Source of the DNA: Streptomyces zhihengii
GTDB lineage: Bacteria; Actinomycetota; Actinomycetes; Streptomycetales; Streptomycetaceae
DNA: 64,000 nt
Assembly: GCF_016919245.1 (NCBI RefSeq)
Contig: NZ_JAFEJA010000001.1
Coordinates: forward strand, 4,351,001 to 4,415,000
Reading direction: 5' to 3'
A model generated the notes under the pieces. It saw only the letters and a program-made list of their open reading frames with translations. It ran no database searches and was not told the DNA's origin. Position numbers and translations under genes: made by a program. This document shows, one piece after another, positions 1 to 9,415 of the stretch (position 1 is its first letter; every line of letters starts with the position of its first letter).

Positions 1-102
1 CCGGGGCCGTCCGCTCCGGACGGGATCGCCGGGGCCGCCTCCCCGACCGGAGGCCGACCGGGCGCACCCGCTACTCTCCAGCGCTCAAGGGGAGGACGAT
101 CT

Positions 103-2445
103 TTGGACAACGCACGCACCCGCACGCACCGGCCCGGAGCCGGTCGTCGGCTGACGGCCCTGGCCGTCACCGCCGTTCTCACGGCGACCGGGGGGACCCT
201 GGCCGCGATGCCGGCCGCCGCGGCGAGCACCGGCACCACGAGGACGGTCACCGCCACCACGCCGGCCGGCACCGCCGACGCGCCCGCGCAGGAAGCGGCC
301 GTACGGTTCCCGCTCGACGCGGAGATCGTCAGCGCCGGTACCACCGGATTCCTGTCGCGGACCAACTCCGCGACCCCCGAGTACCGGTGGACGCGGTGGA
401 CGGACGGCACCTCGACCGTGCTGCCCGCCGCCGCCTCGGTGAACGGCTCCGTCTCGGACGTCGTGGTGACGGGGGACGACGAGGACATCCGGCTCAGCCG
501 GGTCCTGAGGATCCACGACATGGCCGCCCCGTCGGCGGCGCCCGTCGAGGCCGACTTCGGCGGCCTCGGCACGGACTGGTGGTTCGCCGGCGCGGTCGGT
601 TCGACGCTGGTCGTCATGGTGGAGGTGCCCGAGGGGGGCTGGGCGCCCCATCTCGTCACCGTCGGGGCGGACGGCACCCTGACCGACCGGGCGGTGACGG
701 GCATGCCGCCCGGGGTCTGCGAACTCAACGCGACGGCGCACACCGCGCACACCGCCGTCTTCGACTGCGGGCTCGGCCTCGACGAGGTCCGCGGCAAGGT
801 CGTCGTCGATCTCGCCACGGCTTCCGCCGTGTCCCGTCACGTCCAGGCGGGCAAGCCCTGGCGCATGTTCGAGGCCGCGGTCTCGGACACCCATGTGGCC
901 TGGCCCGAGGAGGACGGGACCACAAGGACGATCCACGTCGCCCGCCACGGGACGGACGAGCGGAGGCAGCTCCCGGCCGGGGCCGTCCGGGGGGACGACT
1001 TCCGGATGCTCGGGGAGTGGGTGACCCTGGGCCAGCCGCGCACCCTGGAGTGGAGCGCGGGGGCCTACGACGGCGAGGGGTACCCCATTCCGCCCCGGCC
1101 GTTCACCGCCGTGTCGGCGGAGACCGGTGAGACGGTGCCGCTCCTCACGCACGTCTCGTCCTCCGCTCCCGCGCCGGACGGCTCCCTGCTGGTGCGAGGC
1201 GGCCTGCCGGAGACGGGGGACGGCCTCTACCGGGTCACCCTCGGAGCGGACGGCAAGCCGGTCGCCGCCATGGTCGCCCCGACCGGCCGGCCGACCGCGG
1301 TGACCCTCCTCGGCGGCGACGTCCCGGACGTGGTCACCGGCGAGCAGCTCGCCGGCGGCGTCGACCTGAGCTGGGACCTCTCCAGGGGCGACGTGTACAT
1401 GTGGGCGACTCTGGTCCACCTGCGGACCGGTCAGCGCGTGACGTGGCCGCTCGTGGACGACGGCGGGACGCCGGACCGCCGGACGGTCGGCATGCGCTGG
1501 GACGTGCGTGAACTCACCCGTCCCGGTGCCACCCGCCCCGCTCCGGGGGGCGAGTACACCTGGGAGATCCGCGTCCGGCCCGACGACGGCATCGGCCCGG
1601 AGCTGAGGGCCACGGGCGCCTTCACCGTGACCCGGCCCGCGGTCCCGCGCGACCACGACGACAACAGCACCCCGGAGGTGCTCCTCCGCGACCACGAGGG
1701 CGTGCTGCGCCGTGTGGGCACGCAGCCCGTGACCGCGGGCGACAACCTCTTCCACGAGGGCGCCTGGACCGTCGGCGGCGGCTGGCAGGTGTACGACCGG
1801 ATGGAGTCCGCCGGGGACGTGGCCGGCACGCCGGTGGGCGATGTGATCGCCCGGGACCGGAGCGGGGTGCTGTGGCTCTACGAGGGCACCGGCATCGATA
1901 CGAAGCCGTTCCGGGGCCGGACGAAGGTCGGCGGCGGCTGGGGGATCTACGACCGGCTCGCGGGCGGCAGCGACCTCACGGGCGACGGCAGGGCCGATGT
2001 CGTGGCCACCGACATGTCCGGCGGGCTGTGGCTCTACAGCGGTACCGGCGACGTCGGGGCCCCCTTCGCCGCGCGGAAGCGGATCGGCGGCGGCTGGGGG
2101 ATCTACAACCGGATCACCGCCGTCGGCAACCTCGCGGGGGCGGCGGCCGGAGACCTCGTCGCACGCGACGCGTCCGGTGTCCTCTGGCTCCACCTCGGCA
2201 AGGGCGACGGCACCTTCGCCGCCCGCACCAGGATCGGGGCGGGCTGGAACACGTACGGGGACCTCGTCGGCGTCGGTGACGCCAACGGCGACGGCCGGCC
2301 GGATCTGCTCGCGCTCAAGCACGGAGAGCACACCGGGTCGGGATCGTACTTCTACGCGGGTACCGGCGACCGGCTCGCACCGTTCAGGGCGGCGAAGGCC
2401 AACGACGTACTGAGGGGCGATTCCGGCTACGAGAGCGGCTTCTGA
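103..2445 (+). CDS. Secreted FG-GAP/VCBS-repeat protein
   Basis: Predicted exported protein of 780 residues. Translation starts at TTG, 7 nt after a strong GGGGAGG site at 89-95. An Arg-rich N-terminus and hydrophobic core (about residues 17-35) ending in Ala-rich sequence look like a Sec signal peptide. The middle has no family I can name. Around residues 435-510 there is a FlgD-like Ig segment (SWDLSRG...WEIRVRP). The C-terminal 220 residues hold four repeats of about 50 residues with the pattern GGGWGIYDR, GDGRADVVATD, LWLYSGTG, typical of FG-GAP/VCBS beta-propeller blades that often bind Ca2+ or ligands outside the cell. The protein at 35621-38695 has the same layout. Substrate unknown. 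The family call is fairly sure; the function is not. Confidence 0.85.
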   Translation: MDNARTRTHRPGAGRRLTALAVTAVLTATGGTLAAMPAAAASTGTTRTVTATTPAGTADAPAQEAAVRFPLDAEIVSAGTTGFLSRTNSATPEYRWTRWTDGTSTVLPAAASVNGSVSDVVVTGDDEDIRLSRVLRIHDMAAPSAAPVEADFGGLGTDWWFAGAVGSTLVVMVEVPEGGWAPHLVTVGADGTLTDRAVTGMPPGVCELNATAHTAHTAVFDCGLGLDEVRGKVVVDLATASAVSRHVQAGKPWRMFEAAVSDTHVAWPEEDGTTRTIHVARHGTDERRQLPAGAVRGDDFRMLGEWVTLGQPRTLEWSAGAYDGEGYPIPPRPFTAVSAETGETVPLLTHVSSSAPAPDGSLLVRGGLPETGDGLYRVTLGADGKPVAAMVAPTGRPTAVTLLGGDVPDVVTGEQLAGGVDLSWDLSRGDVYMWATLVHLRTGQRVTWPLVDDGGTPDRRTVGMRWDVRELTRPGATRPAPGGEYTWEIRVRPDDGIGPELRATGAFTVTRPAVPRDHDDNSTPEVLLRDHEGVLRRVGTQPVTAGDNLFHEGAWTVGGGWQVYDRMESAGDVAGTPVGDVIARDRSGVLWLYEGTGIDTKPFRGRTKVGGGWGIYDRLAGGSDLTGDGRADVVATDMSGGLWLYSGTGDVGAPFAARKRIGGGWGIYNRITAVGNLAGAAAGDLVARDASGVLWLHLGKGDGTFAARTRIGAGWNTYGDLVGVGDANGDGRPDLLALKHGEHTGSGSYFYAGTGDRLAPFRAAKANDVLRGDSGYESGF

Positions 2446-2582
2446 CGGAGAGGGCCGGGGAGGTGCCGCGCGCGTGGGCGCGGTGGCGCCGCTCCGGCCC
2501 CGCCGCCCCCGCACCCTGCCCAGGAGAGCGGTGGCCGCATACGGGACAATCGGAGCCTCGTACATCACCACGCGGAGGAACC

Positions 2583-3488
2583 GTGTCCGGATTCGTAGAA
2601 AAGCCCGAGCCGCTCCAGGTGCCCGGACTGGTGCATCTGCACACCGGCAAGGTGCGTGACCTCTACCGGAACGAGGCGGGCGACCTCGTGATGGTCGCCA
2701 GCGACCGGATCTCCGCGTACGACTGGGTGCTGCCGACGGAGATCCCGGACAAGGGGCGGGTGCTCACCCAGCTCTCCCTGTGGTGGTTCGAGCGGCTGCG
2801 GGACCTCGTCCCCAACCATGTGATCTCCGCCGAACTCCCCGCCGGCGCCCCCGCCGACTGGGAGGGCAGGACGCTGGTGTGCCGGTCGCTGCGGATGGTG
2901 CCCGTCGAGTGCGTGGCCCGCGGCTATCTGACCGGCTCCGGGCTCGCCGAGTACGAGGAGTCCCGGACGGTGTGCGGCCTGGAGCTGCCCGAGGGACTGT
3001 CCGACGGCTCGGAGCTGCCCGCCCCCATCTTCACCCCGGCCACCAAGGCGGCCGTGGGCGACCACGACGAGAACGTCAGCTACGAGGAGGTCGCCCGGCA
3101 GGTCGGCGGCGCGACCGCGGAGCTGCTGCGCGACACCACGCTCGCCGTCTACGCGCGGGCCCGTGACATCGCCCGCGAGCGGGGCATCGTCCTCGCCGAC
3201 ACCAAGTTCGAGTTCGGCTTCGACGGGGACGACCTCGTCATCGCCGACGAGGTGCTCACCCCCGACTCGTCGCGCTTCTGGCCCGCCGCGACCTGGGAGC
3301 CCGGCAGGGCCCAGCCGTCGTACGACAAGCAGTACGTGCGGGACTGGCTGACCTCGCCCGCCTCCGGCTGGGACCGCAGGAGCGAGCAGCCGCCGCCCGC
3401 CCTGCCGCAGGAGGTCGTGGACGCGACCCGGGCGAAGTACACCGAGGCGTACGAGCTGCTCACCGGCACCGCCTGGACCGCGCGCTAG
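2583..3488 (+). CDS. purC: SAICAR synthase (phosphoribosylaminoimidazole-succinocarboxamide synthase)
   Basis: Catalyses ATP-dependent joining of aspartate to CAIR, the eighth step of de novo purine synthesis in the cytoplasm. The 301-residue product has the family hallmarks: an N-terminal HTGKVRDLY segment, SDRISAYDW, VRGYLTGSG-type sequence (ARGYLTGSG) and the C-terminal LADTKFEFG and DEVLTPDSSRFW motifs. The GTG at 2583 was chosen because GGAGGA at 2574-2579 lies just ahead; an upstream in-frame extension to 2463 lacks these features. It is separated by 137 bp from the secreted protein upstream and is followed by a long perfect hairpin, so it is probably transcribed alone, although purS/Q/L, purF and purM lie within 14 kb. 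Confidence 0.97.
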   Translation: MSGFVEKPEPLQVPGLVHLHTGKVRDLYRNEAGDLVMVASDRISAYDWVLPTEIPDKGRVLTQLSLWWFERLRDLVPNHVISAELPAGAPADWEGRTLVCRSLRMVPVECVARGYLTGSGLAEYEESRTVCGLELPEGLSDGSELPAPIFTPATKAAVGDHDENVSYEEVARQVGGATAELLRDTTLAVYARARDIARERGIVLADTKFEFGFDGDDLVIADEVLTPDSSRFWPAATWEPGRAQPSYDKQYVRDWLTSPASGWDRRSEQPPPALPQEVVDATRAKYTEAYELLTGTAWTAR

Positions 3489-3500
3489 GCGTATTGCCCT

Positions 3501-3532
3501 GTGACCGGGCGCCGCCGGCGGCGCCCGGTCAC
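3501..3532 (+). terminator. Terminator hairpin after purC
   Basis: Perfect 16+16 bp inverted repeat (GTGACCGGGCGCCGCC and its complement) 12 bp after the purC stop. There is no T-run, as is usual in Streptomyces. Confidence 0.75.
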
Positions 3533-3582
3533 GGGAGAGCGGCGGGAGCGGTGCGAGCTGTGCGAGCGGCCGGGCACACGAA

Positions 3583-3612
3583 GAAGCCCCCGGCGATACC
3601 GCCGGGGGCTTC
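3583..3612 (-). terminator. Terminator of the first tRNA-Gly
   Basis: 12-bp stem GAAGCCCCCGGC with a 6-nt loop, 8 bp beyond the 3' end of the minus-strand tRNA gene. Confidence 0.75.
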
Positions 3613-3620
3613 CTGCACTG

Positions 3621-3693
3621 AGCGGACGACGAGATTCGAACTCGCGACCCTCACCTTGGCAAGGTGATGCTCTACCAACTGAGCCACGTCCGC
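3621..3693 (-). tRNA. tRNA-Gly (anticodon GCC)
   Basis: On the minus strand the sequence folds into a cloverleaf: acceptor GCGGACG/CGTCCGC, anticodon stem TCACC/GGTGA around TTGCCAA, and TTCGAAT in the T loop. The 3' CCA is not encoded. The gene at 7536-7608 is identical. Confidence 0.96.
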
Positions 3694-3715
3694 ATGCGCC
3701 GTAGCGCGGAGCCCA

Positions 3716-4324
3716 CTATACCCAACCTTTCCGGCGGGCGAGGCGCACCGCCGTGTGACGGTTCTCGGCTCCCAGCTTCGCCGCCGCCGACGACAGGTAG
3801 TTGCGCACGGTTCCCGGGGAGAGCGAGGCCCGCTGGGCGATCTCCGCGACGGGGGCGCCGTCGGCCGCGAAGGAGAGCACCTCGGCCTCCCGCGCGGTCA
3901 GCGGGGAGTCGCCGGCCGAGATGGCGTCGGCGGCCAACTCCGGGTCCACGTAGCGGTTTCCCTCGTGCACGCTGCGGATGATCTCGGCGAGCCTGCGGGC
4001 GCTCACGGTCTTCGGGACGAAGCCGCGCACGCCCGCCGCCAGGGCCCGCTTCAGGTGCCCGGGCAGCCCGTGACTGGTCACGATCATGGTGCGGCAGTCC
4101 GGGAGTTCGTCGCGCAGACGTGTGGCGACCGTCACTCCGTCCGCGCCCGGCATCTGGAGATCGAGCACGGCGACGTCGGGCCGGTGGGCGAGGGCCATGG
4201 CGACGGCCTCCGGCCCTCCGGCCGCCTCGGCGACGACGACCAGGTCGTCCTCCAGGGCGAGCAGCGCCGCGAGGGCCCCCCGGATCAGGTGCTCGTCGTC
4301 GGCGAGCAGGACGCGTACGGTCAC
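3716..4324 (-). CDS. NarL/LuxR-family response regulator
   Basis: DNA-binding response regulator of 202 residues, partner of the kinase encoded just upstream (start and stop overlap as GTGA at 4321-4324). The receiver domain covers about residues 4-120 with acidic pocket DD (10-11), phospho-acceptor Asp55 in VLDLQMPG, Thr in the IVTSHG segment and Lys in FVPKTVS. The C-terminal LuxR HTH runs from LTAREAEVLSFAADG to the end, with the recognition helix in SPGTVRNYLSSAAAKL. Its position behind an ABC-2 exporter suggests it controls that exporter, like other DesR-type pairs; the signal is unknown. Confidence 0.93.
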   Translation of the reverse strand: MTVRVLLADDEHLIRGALAALLALEDDLVVVAEAAGGPEAVAMALAHRPDVAVLDLQMPGADGVTVATRLRDELPDCRTMIVTSHGLPGHLKRALAAGVRGFVPKTVSARRLAEIIRSVHEGNRYVDPELAADAISAGDSPLTAREAEVLSFAADGAPVAEIAQRASLSPGTVRNYLSSAAAKLGAENRHTAVRLARRKGWV

Positions 4325-5619
4325 GCGGACTCCTTCAGGTCCTCGTCGGTGGTGGATCCGCCGCCGGCGGCGGCGAGGGGGCCCGGCTCGCCGGCCGGTA
4401 CCCGGGCGACCACCCGGAAGCGGTCCTCCGGTGCCGGCCCGGCCTCCAGCGTGCCGCCCACGGCCAGGAGCCGTTCGCGCAGTCCGGCGAGCCCGGACCC
4501 GGGGGTGCCGCGGTGCGGGCGGGCCGGGGCGGCGCCGTCGTTCTCCACGGTCAGCCGCACCCACCGGGCCGTGGCGTCGACGGTGATCGAGCAGTGCCGG
4601 GCGTCGCCGTGGCGGAGGATGTTGGTGGTCGCCTCGCGGACCACCCAGCCGAGGGCGGACTGGACGCGCGGCGACAGCGCCGCGATGTCCGCCGTCGGGC
4701 GGCCGACGGTGCACTCGATGCCCGCGGCGGCGAGCACCCCGCGGGCGCCCTCCAGCTCCGCGCGCAGATCGGCCTCCCGGTAGCCGCGCACCACCTCGCG
4801 CACCTCGCGCTGCGACTCCTGGGCGATCCGCTGCACCTCGGTCATCTGGTCGGCGGCCTCCGGCCTGCCCCGGCCGGCCAGTTGGGCGGCCAGCTCCGCC
4901 TTGAGCGCGATGACCGCGAGGTTGCGGCCGAGCACGTCGTGCAGATCGCGCCCGAAGCGGAGGCGCTCCTCGGCGACGGCGAGGCGGGCCTGCACGTCCC
5001 GCGCGTCGTCCAGCTCCCACATCACCCGCAGCACCCACATCGACACCCGGACGGAGACGGCGACCCACACGGTGATGAAGACGACGGTCAGGGCGGTGAG
5101 GAGCACGGCCGGGCCGCCCTGGCCGGTGGCCGCCACCGCCGCCGCGAACACCGCGGCCAGGGCCGGCTGGTGGAGGGCGTTGACGCGCGGGCGCACGGCC
5201 AGGCTGTGCCCGCTGAGCACCGGCACCAGGGCGCTGCCCAGCATCATGGGCTGCAGCCCGGTCAGATCGGCGACCGTGCCGAGCGCGAGGACGGACGCCG
5301 TCAGCACGCCGGTCGCCGCCGAGGGCCAGGCCGCCGCGCGCAGCGGGACGCCGTCGCCGGTGAGGTAGGCGGCCATCGCGACGCGGCCGAAGCGGTGGCA
5401 GAGCGCGCCGTTGACGAGGGCGGCGAGGATCGCCGCGGCCGTCAGCGCCAGGGGCGCGTCGTGCCGGACGGGGCGGGTGAGGAGCAGGAGGACGGTGACG
5501 GCGACCGCGCCCCACTGGATCGAGTAGACCGTGCCGCGGGTGTAGAGGTCGACCTTGCCGAGCCTGCTGCGGCCCTTCCACCGGCTCACCGGCGTCGTCC
5601 TCTCCTTCTCGTCCGTCAC
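4321..5619 (-). CDS. DesK-type sensor histidine kinase
   Basis: Membrane sensor kinase of 432 residues. GTG at 5619 was chosen because GAGGGGA lies about 6 nt upstream; a longer reading to 5706 would run into the permease gene. The N-terminal half holds four to six hydrophobic segments (about residues 36-50, 58-75, 100-120, 150-195). The HisKA_3 dimerisation helix carries phospho-acceptor His227 in RDLHDVLG, followed by an HATPase domain with the N box WVVREATTNILRHG and glycine motif GSGLAGLRERL. It phosphorylates the downstream response regulator. The gene order ABC transporter-kinase-regulator, all on the minus strand with short gaps, implies one operon sensing membrane stress or an exported compound; which one is not visible. 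Confidence 0.93.
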   Translation of the reverse strand: MTDEKERTTPVSRWKGRSRLGKVDLYTRGTVYSIQWGAVAVTVLLLLTRPVRHDAPLALTAAAILAALVNGALCHRFGRVAMAAYLTGDGVPLRAAAWPSAATGVLTASVLALGTVADLTGLQPMMLGSALVPVLSGHSLAVRPRVNALHQPALAAVFAAAVAATGQGGPAVLLTALTVVFITVWVAVSVRVSMWVLRVMWELDDARDVQARLAVAEERLRFGRDLHDVLGRNLAVIALKAELAAQLAGRGRPEAADQMTEVQRIAQESQREVREVVRGYREADLRAELEGARGVLAAAGIECTVGRPTADIAALSPRVQSALGWVVREATTNILRHGDARHCSITVDATARWVRLTVENDGAAPARPHRGTPGSGLAGLRERLLAVGGTLEAGPAPEDRFRVVARVPAGEPGPLAAAGGGSTTDEDLKESA

Positions 5620-5665
5620 CCGTGTCCCCTCTCGTGCCTGCCCCGTGGCGGGAGTGTGCCCCGTG

Positions 5666-6439
5666 TCAGCGGCGCGGTTCCCAGCGGAACCACCGCTGCA
5701 CAGCAAACACGGCCAGCACGGTCCAGGCCAGCGCGGTGGCCGCGGCCCCCACCATCTCGCCGGTGTCGACGCCGCCGAGCCAGCCGGAGCGCACCAGGGT
5801 CATCACCCCGGTCATGGGCAGCCGCTCGCACACGGCCGCCAGCCCCTCCGGCAGGACCTCCACGGGCACGAACAGTCCGGAGCCCAGGGAGGAGATCAGG
5901 AAGAACGGCAGGGTGGTGATCTGCGCGCTCTCCACGGTGCGGGTCACGGCCGCGGTGGCCGCGGCCAGCGCCGTCATCTGCACCAGTCCGATCAGCACAC
6001 CGGCGACCACGAGGTCGGGGCGGGCGGGGGCGCCGAGCCCGAAGAAGGCGACCCCGGCGACGGTCAGCACCACGATCTGCACGAGCGCGACGGCGGTCGC
6101 GGGCAGCGCGGTGCCGGTGAGGATCTCCAGGTCGGACGCCTCGCCGGTGCGCAGCCGCTTGAGCGCCAGGTCCTCGCGGCGCGAGACGTAGGCGGCGACC
6201 AGGTTCATGTGGACGACCACCAGCAGCGCCATGCCGATCCCGCTGGTGATCACGGTGGCGGCGACGCTCAGCCCGGTGCCGCCGAGGTCGACCCGGTCGA
6301 GCGAGCTCTTCACCGCGCCGAGCATCAGCACGGGCATCAGCAGGGCGACGAAGAGGGCCGTCCGGTTGCGCACGAGCAGGGTGATCTCCGCCCGCCCGAG
6401 TGCCGTGAGCCGTCCCACGGTCGCCGTCGAGGTCGTCAT
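5666..6439 (-). CDS. ABC-2 type transporter permease
   Basis: Integral membrane protein of 257 residues with about six hydrophobic segments, starting at ATG 6439 that overlaps the stop of the ATPase gene by 4 bp (ATGA), so the two are translationally coupled. The layout is that of ABC-2 permeases used to export lipids, peptides or drugs: a cytoplasmic N-terminus, then TM helices around residues 28-45, 58-80, 105-130, 137-160, 168-185 and a last one near the C-terminus. It forms a transporter with the ATPase at 6436-7389. The substrate cannot be read from the sequence. Confidence 0.92.
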   Translation of the reverse strand: MTTSTATVGRLTALGRAEITLLVRNRTALFVALLMPVLMLGAVKSSLDRVDLGGTGLSVAATVITSGIGMALLVVVHMNLVAAYVSRREDLALKRLRTGEASDLEILTGTALPATAVALVQIVVLTVAGVAFFGLGAPARPDLVVAGVLIGLVQMTALAAATAAVTRTVESAQITTLPFFLISSLGSGLFVPVEVLPEGLAAVCERLPMTGVMTLVRSGWLGGVDTGEMVGAAATALAWTVLAVFAVQRWFRWEPRR

Positions 6440-7389
6440 CGGAAGTCCACCACCTTGTCGTCCGCGCCGTTCATGTCGCCGCTGGTCTCGCGCTGCGCGA
6501 TGTCGAGGAACGCCTCCTCCAGGGAGGCCGAGCGGGCGTCGAGCCCTTCGAGCGTCACGTCCGACGCCTCGGCCCAGCGCAGGAGTTCGGCGAGGTCCCG
6601 CTGGAGGTCGCGGGTGCGGATGTCGATGCGCCGCCCGTCGGAGGCGGCCTTGAGCGACAGCGGCAGCCGGCCCGCGGGCACGGTGGCCGGCAGGGAGAAG
6701 CGGATGCGGGCGGGGCGGGAGGCGGTCACCTGGGCGGGCGTCCCCTCGCTGACGATCAGGCCCCGGTCCATGATGGCGAGGCGGTCGGCGAGGGTCTCCG
6801 CCTCCTCCAGGTAGTGGGTGGTGAGCAGCACGGTGGTGCCGCCGTCGCGCAGCGCGCGCACCAGGTCCCAGGTGCTGCGCCGGCTGGCGGCGTCGAGGCC
6901 GGTGGTCGGTTCGTCGAGGAAGAGGACCTCGGGTTCGCCCATGATGGCGAGCGCCAGGTCGAGCCGGCGGCGTTCGCCGCCGGAGAGCTGCTTGACCCGG
7001 ACCCCGGCGCGGTGCTCCAGCCCGACCAGGGCCAGGGCCTCGTCCACGGGGCGTGCGCCGGTGGTGACGCCGGCCCACATGGTGGCGGTCTCCGCGGCGG
7101 TGAGGTCGGAGGGGAAGCCGCCCTCCTGGAGCATCATGCCGATGCGGGGGCGCACGGCGGCCCGGTCCCGGTAGGGGTCACGGCCGAGCACCCGCACGGT
7201 GCCGCCGTCGGCGGGGGCGAGCCCTTCGAGCATTTCCACGGTGGAGGTCTTGCCCGCTCCGTTGGTGCCGAGCAGGGCGAAGACCTCGCCGCGGGCGACG
7301 CCGAGACGGATCCCGCGGACGGCCTCGTAGCCGCCGCTGTAGGTCCGCCTCAGGCCGTCGGCCCTGATCACGTACTCGTCGTCGGTCAT
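6436..7389 (-). CDS. ABC transporter ATP-binding protein
   Basis: ATPase of 317 residues, DrrA/CcmA-like, powering the ABC-2 permease. Walker A is GTNGAGKTS (residues 41-49), signature LSGGERRR near 135-142, Walker B VLFLDEPTTG near 154-163, and the switch His is in TTHYLEEAE. The C-terminal 90 residues form the extra domain typical of drug and lipid exporters and end with SASLEEAFLDI. First gene of a four-gene minus-strand operon with permease, kinase and response regulator. Start at ATG 7389. Confidence 0.95.
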   Translation of the reverse strand: MTDDEYVIRADGLRRTYSGGYEAVRGIRLGVARGEVFALLGTNGAGKTSTVEMLEGLAPADGGTVRVLGRDPYRDRAAVRPRIGMMLQEGGFPSDLTAAETATMWAGVTTGARPVDEALALVGLEHRAGVRVKQLSGGERRRLDLALAIMGEPEVLFLDEPTTGLDAASRRSTWDLVRALRDGGTTVLLTTHYLEEAETLADRLAIMDRGLIVSEGTPAQVTASRPARIRFSLPATVPAGRLPLSLKAASDGRRIDIRTRDLQRDLAELLRWAEASDVTLEGLDARSASLEEAFLDIAQRETSGDMNGADDKVVDFR

Positions 7390-7496
7390 GGCTCAAGCCT
7401 CGCGGCGGCCGGTGGCCGCGGGCAGTGCGCGCTGTCATCGCCCCGCATGACAAACGTCATGGGTGGTCCGCCCGGAGCGGCGGGCCCGGGAAACGC

Positions 7497-7528
7497 CGAA
7501 GGTCCCGGTCGTATGACCGGGACCTTCG
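7497..7528 (-). terminator. Terminator of the second tRNA-Gly
   Basis: Perfect 14-bp stem (CGAAGGTCCCGGTC) with loop GTAT, 8 bp after the 3' end of the tRNA on the minus strand. Confidence 0.78.
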
Positions 7529-7535
7529 CTTCCTG

Positions 7536-7608
7536 AGCGGACGACGAGATTCGAACTCGCGACCCTCACCTTGGCAAGGTGATGCTCTACCAACTGAGCC
7601 ACGTCCGC
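7536..7608 (-). tRNA. tRNA-Gly (anticodon GCC)
   Basis: Second, identical copy of the tRNA-Gly(GCC) at 3621-3693; same cloverleaf, own terminator. The two copies flank the ABC transporter/two-component operon. Confidence 0.96.
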
Positions 7609-7687
7609 ATTGCCTCCGCTCGGCTCTCACCGGGCGGCGCGTGCACCACTCTACCTGATCCACATCGGTGGTCGGTAAAGCGATGAG

Positions 7688-7759
7688 AGCGGGTGACAGG
7701 AATTGCACACTGCGCCTTCCCCCTGGAAGGGGGATGTTCTACTACTGAACTACACCCGC
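7688..7759 (-). tRNA. tRNA-Gly (anticodon TCC)
   Basis: Minus-strand cloverleaf with acceptor GCGGGTG/CACCCGC, anticodon stem TCCCC/GGGGA around CTTCCAG, and T loop TTCAATT-type sequence. It lies 79 bp upstream of the tRNA-Gly(GCC) and may share its transcript. Confidence 0.95.
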
Positions 7760-7878
7760 ACGATCCTCGGTTCGGGCCTTTCGGCCTTGCCCCTCGGCGT
7801 GCTCCAGACTCTAGCCGATCAATGGGGGTGCAGTGCAACTCGGTTCGCCGCGACGCGGCGACGGGCCGGCGCCGGCGC

Positions 7879-8214
7879 TCAACTCGCCTCGCGGAACGCC
7901 TCGTAGACGTGCTTGGGGATGCGGCCCCGCGCCGGCACGTCCATCTTCCGGGACTGGGCCCAGGCGCGGACGGCCGCCGGCGCCGGCTCCAGTGAGGTGT
8001 GACGGTACGAGACGGGCGCCTTGTCCCGCTTCGACGCATTGGACTGCTTTCGCCCGGCCGCCAGGTACGGGGCCAGGGCCTTGCGCAGTTTCTTTGCATT
8101 GGACGTATTGAGGTCGATCTCGTACGACTTCCCGTCGAGGCCGAACATGACCGTTTCCGCCGCTTCTCCTCCGTCGATGTCGTCGGAGAGCGTGACCACC
8201 ACTCGCTGAGCCAC
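7879..8214 (-). CDS. lsr2: Lsr2-family nucleoid-associated protein
   Basis: Small DNA-bridging protein of 111 residues that coats and silences AT-rich DNA. It has the N-terminal dimerisation domain starting AQRVVVTLSDDIDG, the central segment VMFGLDGKSYEIDL, a basic linker (GRKQSNASKRDK) and a C-terminal DNA-binding domain with the AT-hook-like RGRIP motif near residues 96-100. Length matches the family. GTG 8214 was chosen as the point where the family begins; AAAGGA is about 10 nt upstream. Transcribed away from purS across a 278-bp divergent region that is noticeably AT-richer than the genes. Confidence 0.95.
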   Translation of the reverse strand: MAQRVVVTLSDDIDGGEAAETVMFGLDGKSYEIDLNTSNAKKLRKALAPYLAAGRKQSNASKRDKAPVSYRHTSLEPAPAAVRAWAQSRKMDVPARGRIPKHVYEAFREAS

Positions 8215-8492
8215 GGATATCGGTCCTTTCCCTGCGGTATCACCGCTGCTGACGTGCGGCGATACCGGCTTAACGACTGTCGAGGGGCAATGCTGCTTTC
8301 CTCTGCATTCCTTTGTACAGCGGTGGGCGGTGCATTGTGAAGCCCCGCCAATTGTGTGCGCGTGTCCCGTGCAAAGCGCAAGCGGATTCCTATCGGGGAT
8401 TTCGGGGGGACCGTCCGGATATCTACTCGCGTAGATTTTCGGGCCGGGTACGCTGAGGGAACCGCCCTCGCAACACACCACCGGGAGTGCCC
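8215..8492. promoter_or_regulatory. Divergent lsr2/purS promoter region
   Basis: 278 bp without a gene between divergent lsr2 and purS. It holds an inverted repeat at 8421-8436 (ATCTAC-N4-GTAGAT) and, 12 bp beyond it, TACGCT at 8449-8454, a plausible -10 box for purS. No clear -35 is seen; the repeat occupies that place, so it could be an operator. Confidence 0.45.
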
Positions 8493-8734
8493 GTGGCTCG
8501 CGTCGTAGTCGACGTCATGCTCAAGCCCGAGATCCTCGACCCCCAGGGACAGGCGGTGCAGCGTGCACTGCCCCGTCTGGGATTCGACGGGATCGCGGAC
8601 GTACGTCAGGGAAAGCGTTTCGAGCTGGAAGTGGACGGACCGGTCGACGACGCCGCCCTCGCCCGCATCCACGAGATGGCCGAGACGTTCCTCGCCAACA
8701 CCGTCATCGAGGACTTCGTCGTCAAGGTGGAATC

Positions 8735-8738
<4 letters not shown>
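8493..8738 (+). CDS. purS: FGAM synthase subunit PurS
   Basis: 81-residue small subunit of phosphoribosylformylglycinamidine synthase (step 4 of purine synthesis). It bridges PurQ and small-type PurL and helps pass ammonia between them. It starts [21 protein letters not shown], the family N-terminus, with [18 protein letters not shown] in the middle. GTG 8493 follows GGGAG by 5 nt; the GTG at 8487 is too close to the site. Its stop overlaps the purQ start (GTGA). Confidence 0.96.

Positions 8739-9411
<673 letters not shown>

Positions 9412-9415
<4 letters not shown>

Noticed and set aside
85..2571. 828-codon open frame on the minus strand opposite the FG-GAP gene
   Set aside because: It is a GC-rich shadow: composition is Arg/Pro/Gly/Ala without any domain, and the plus frame has a signal peptide, ribosome site and repeats.
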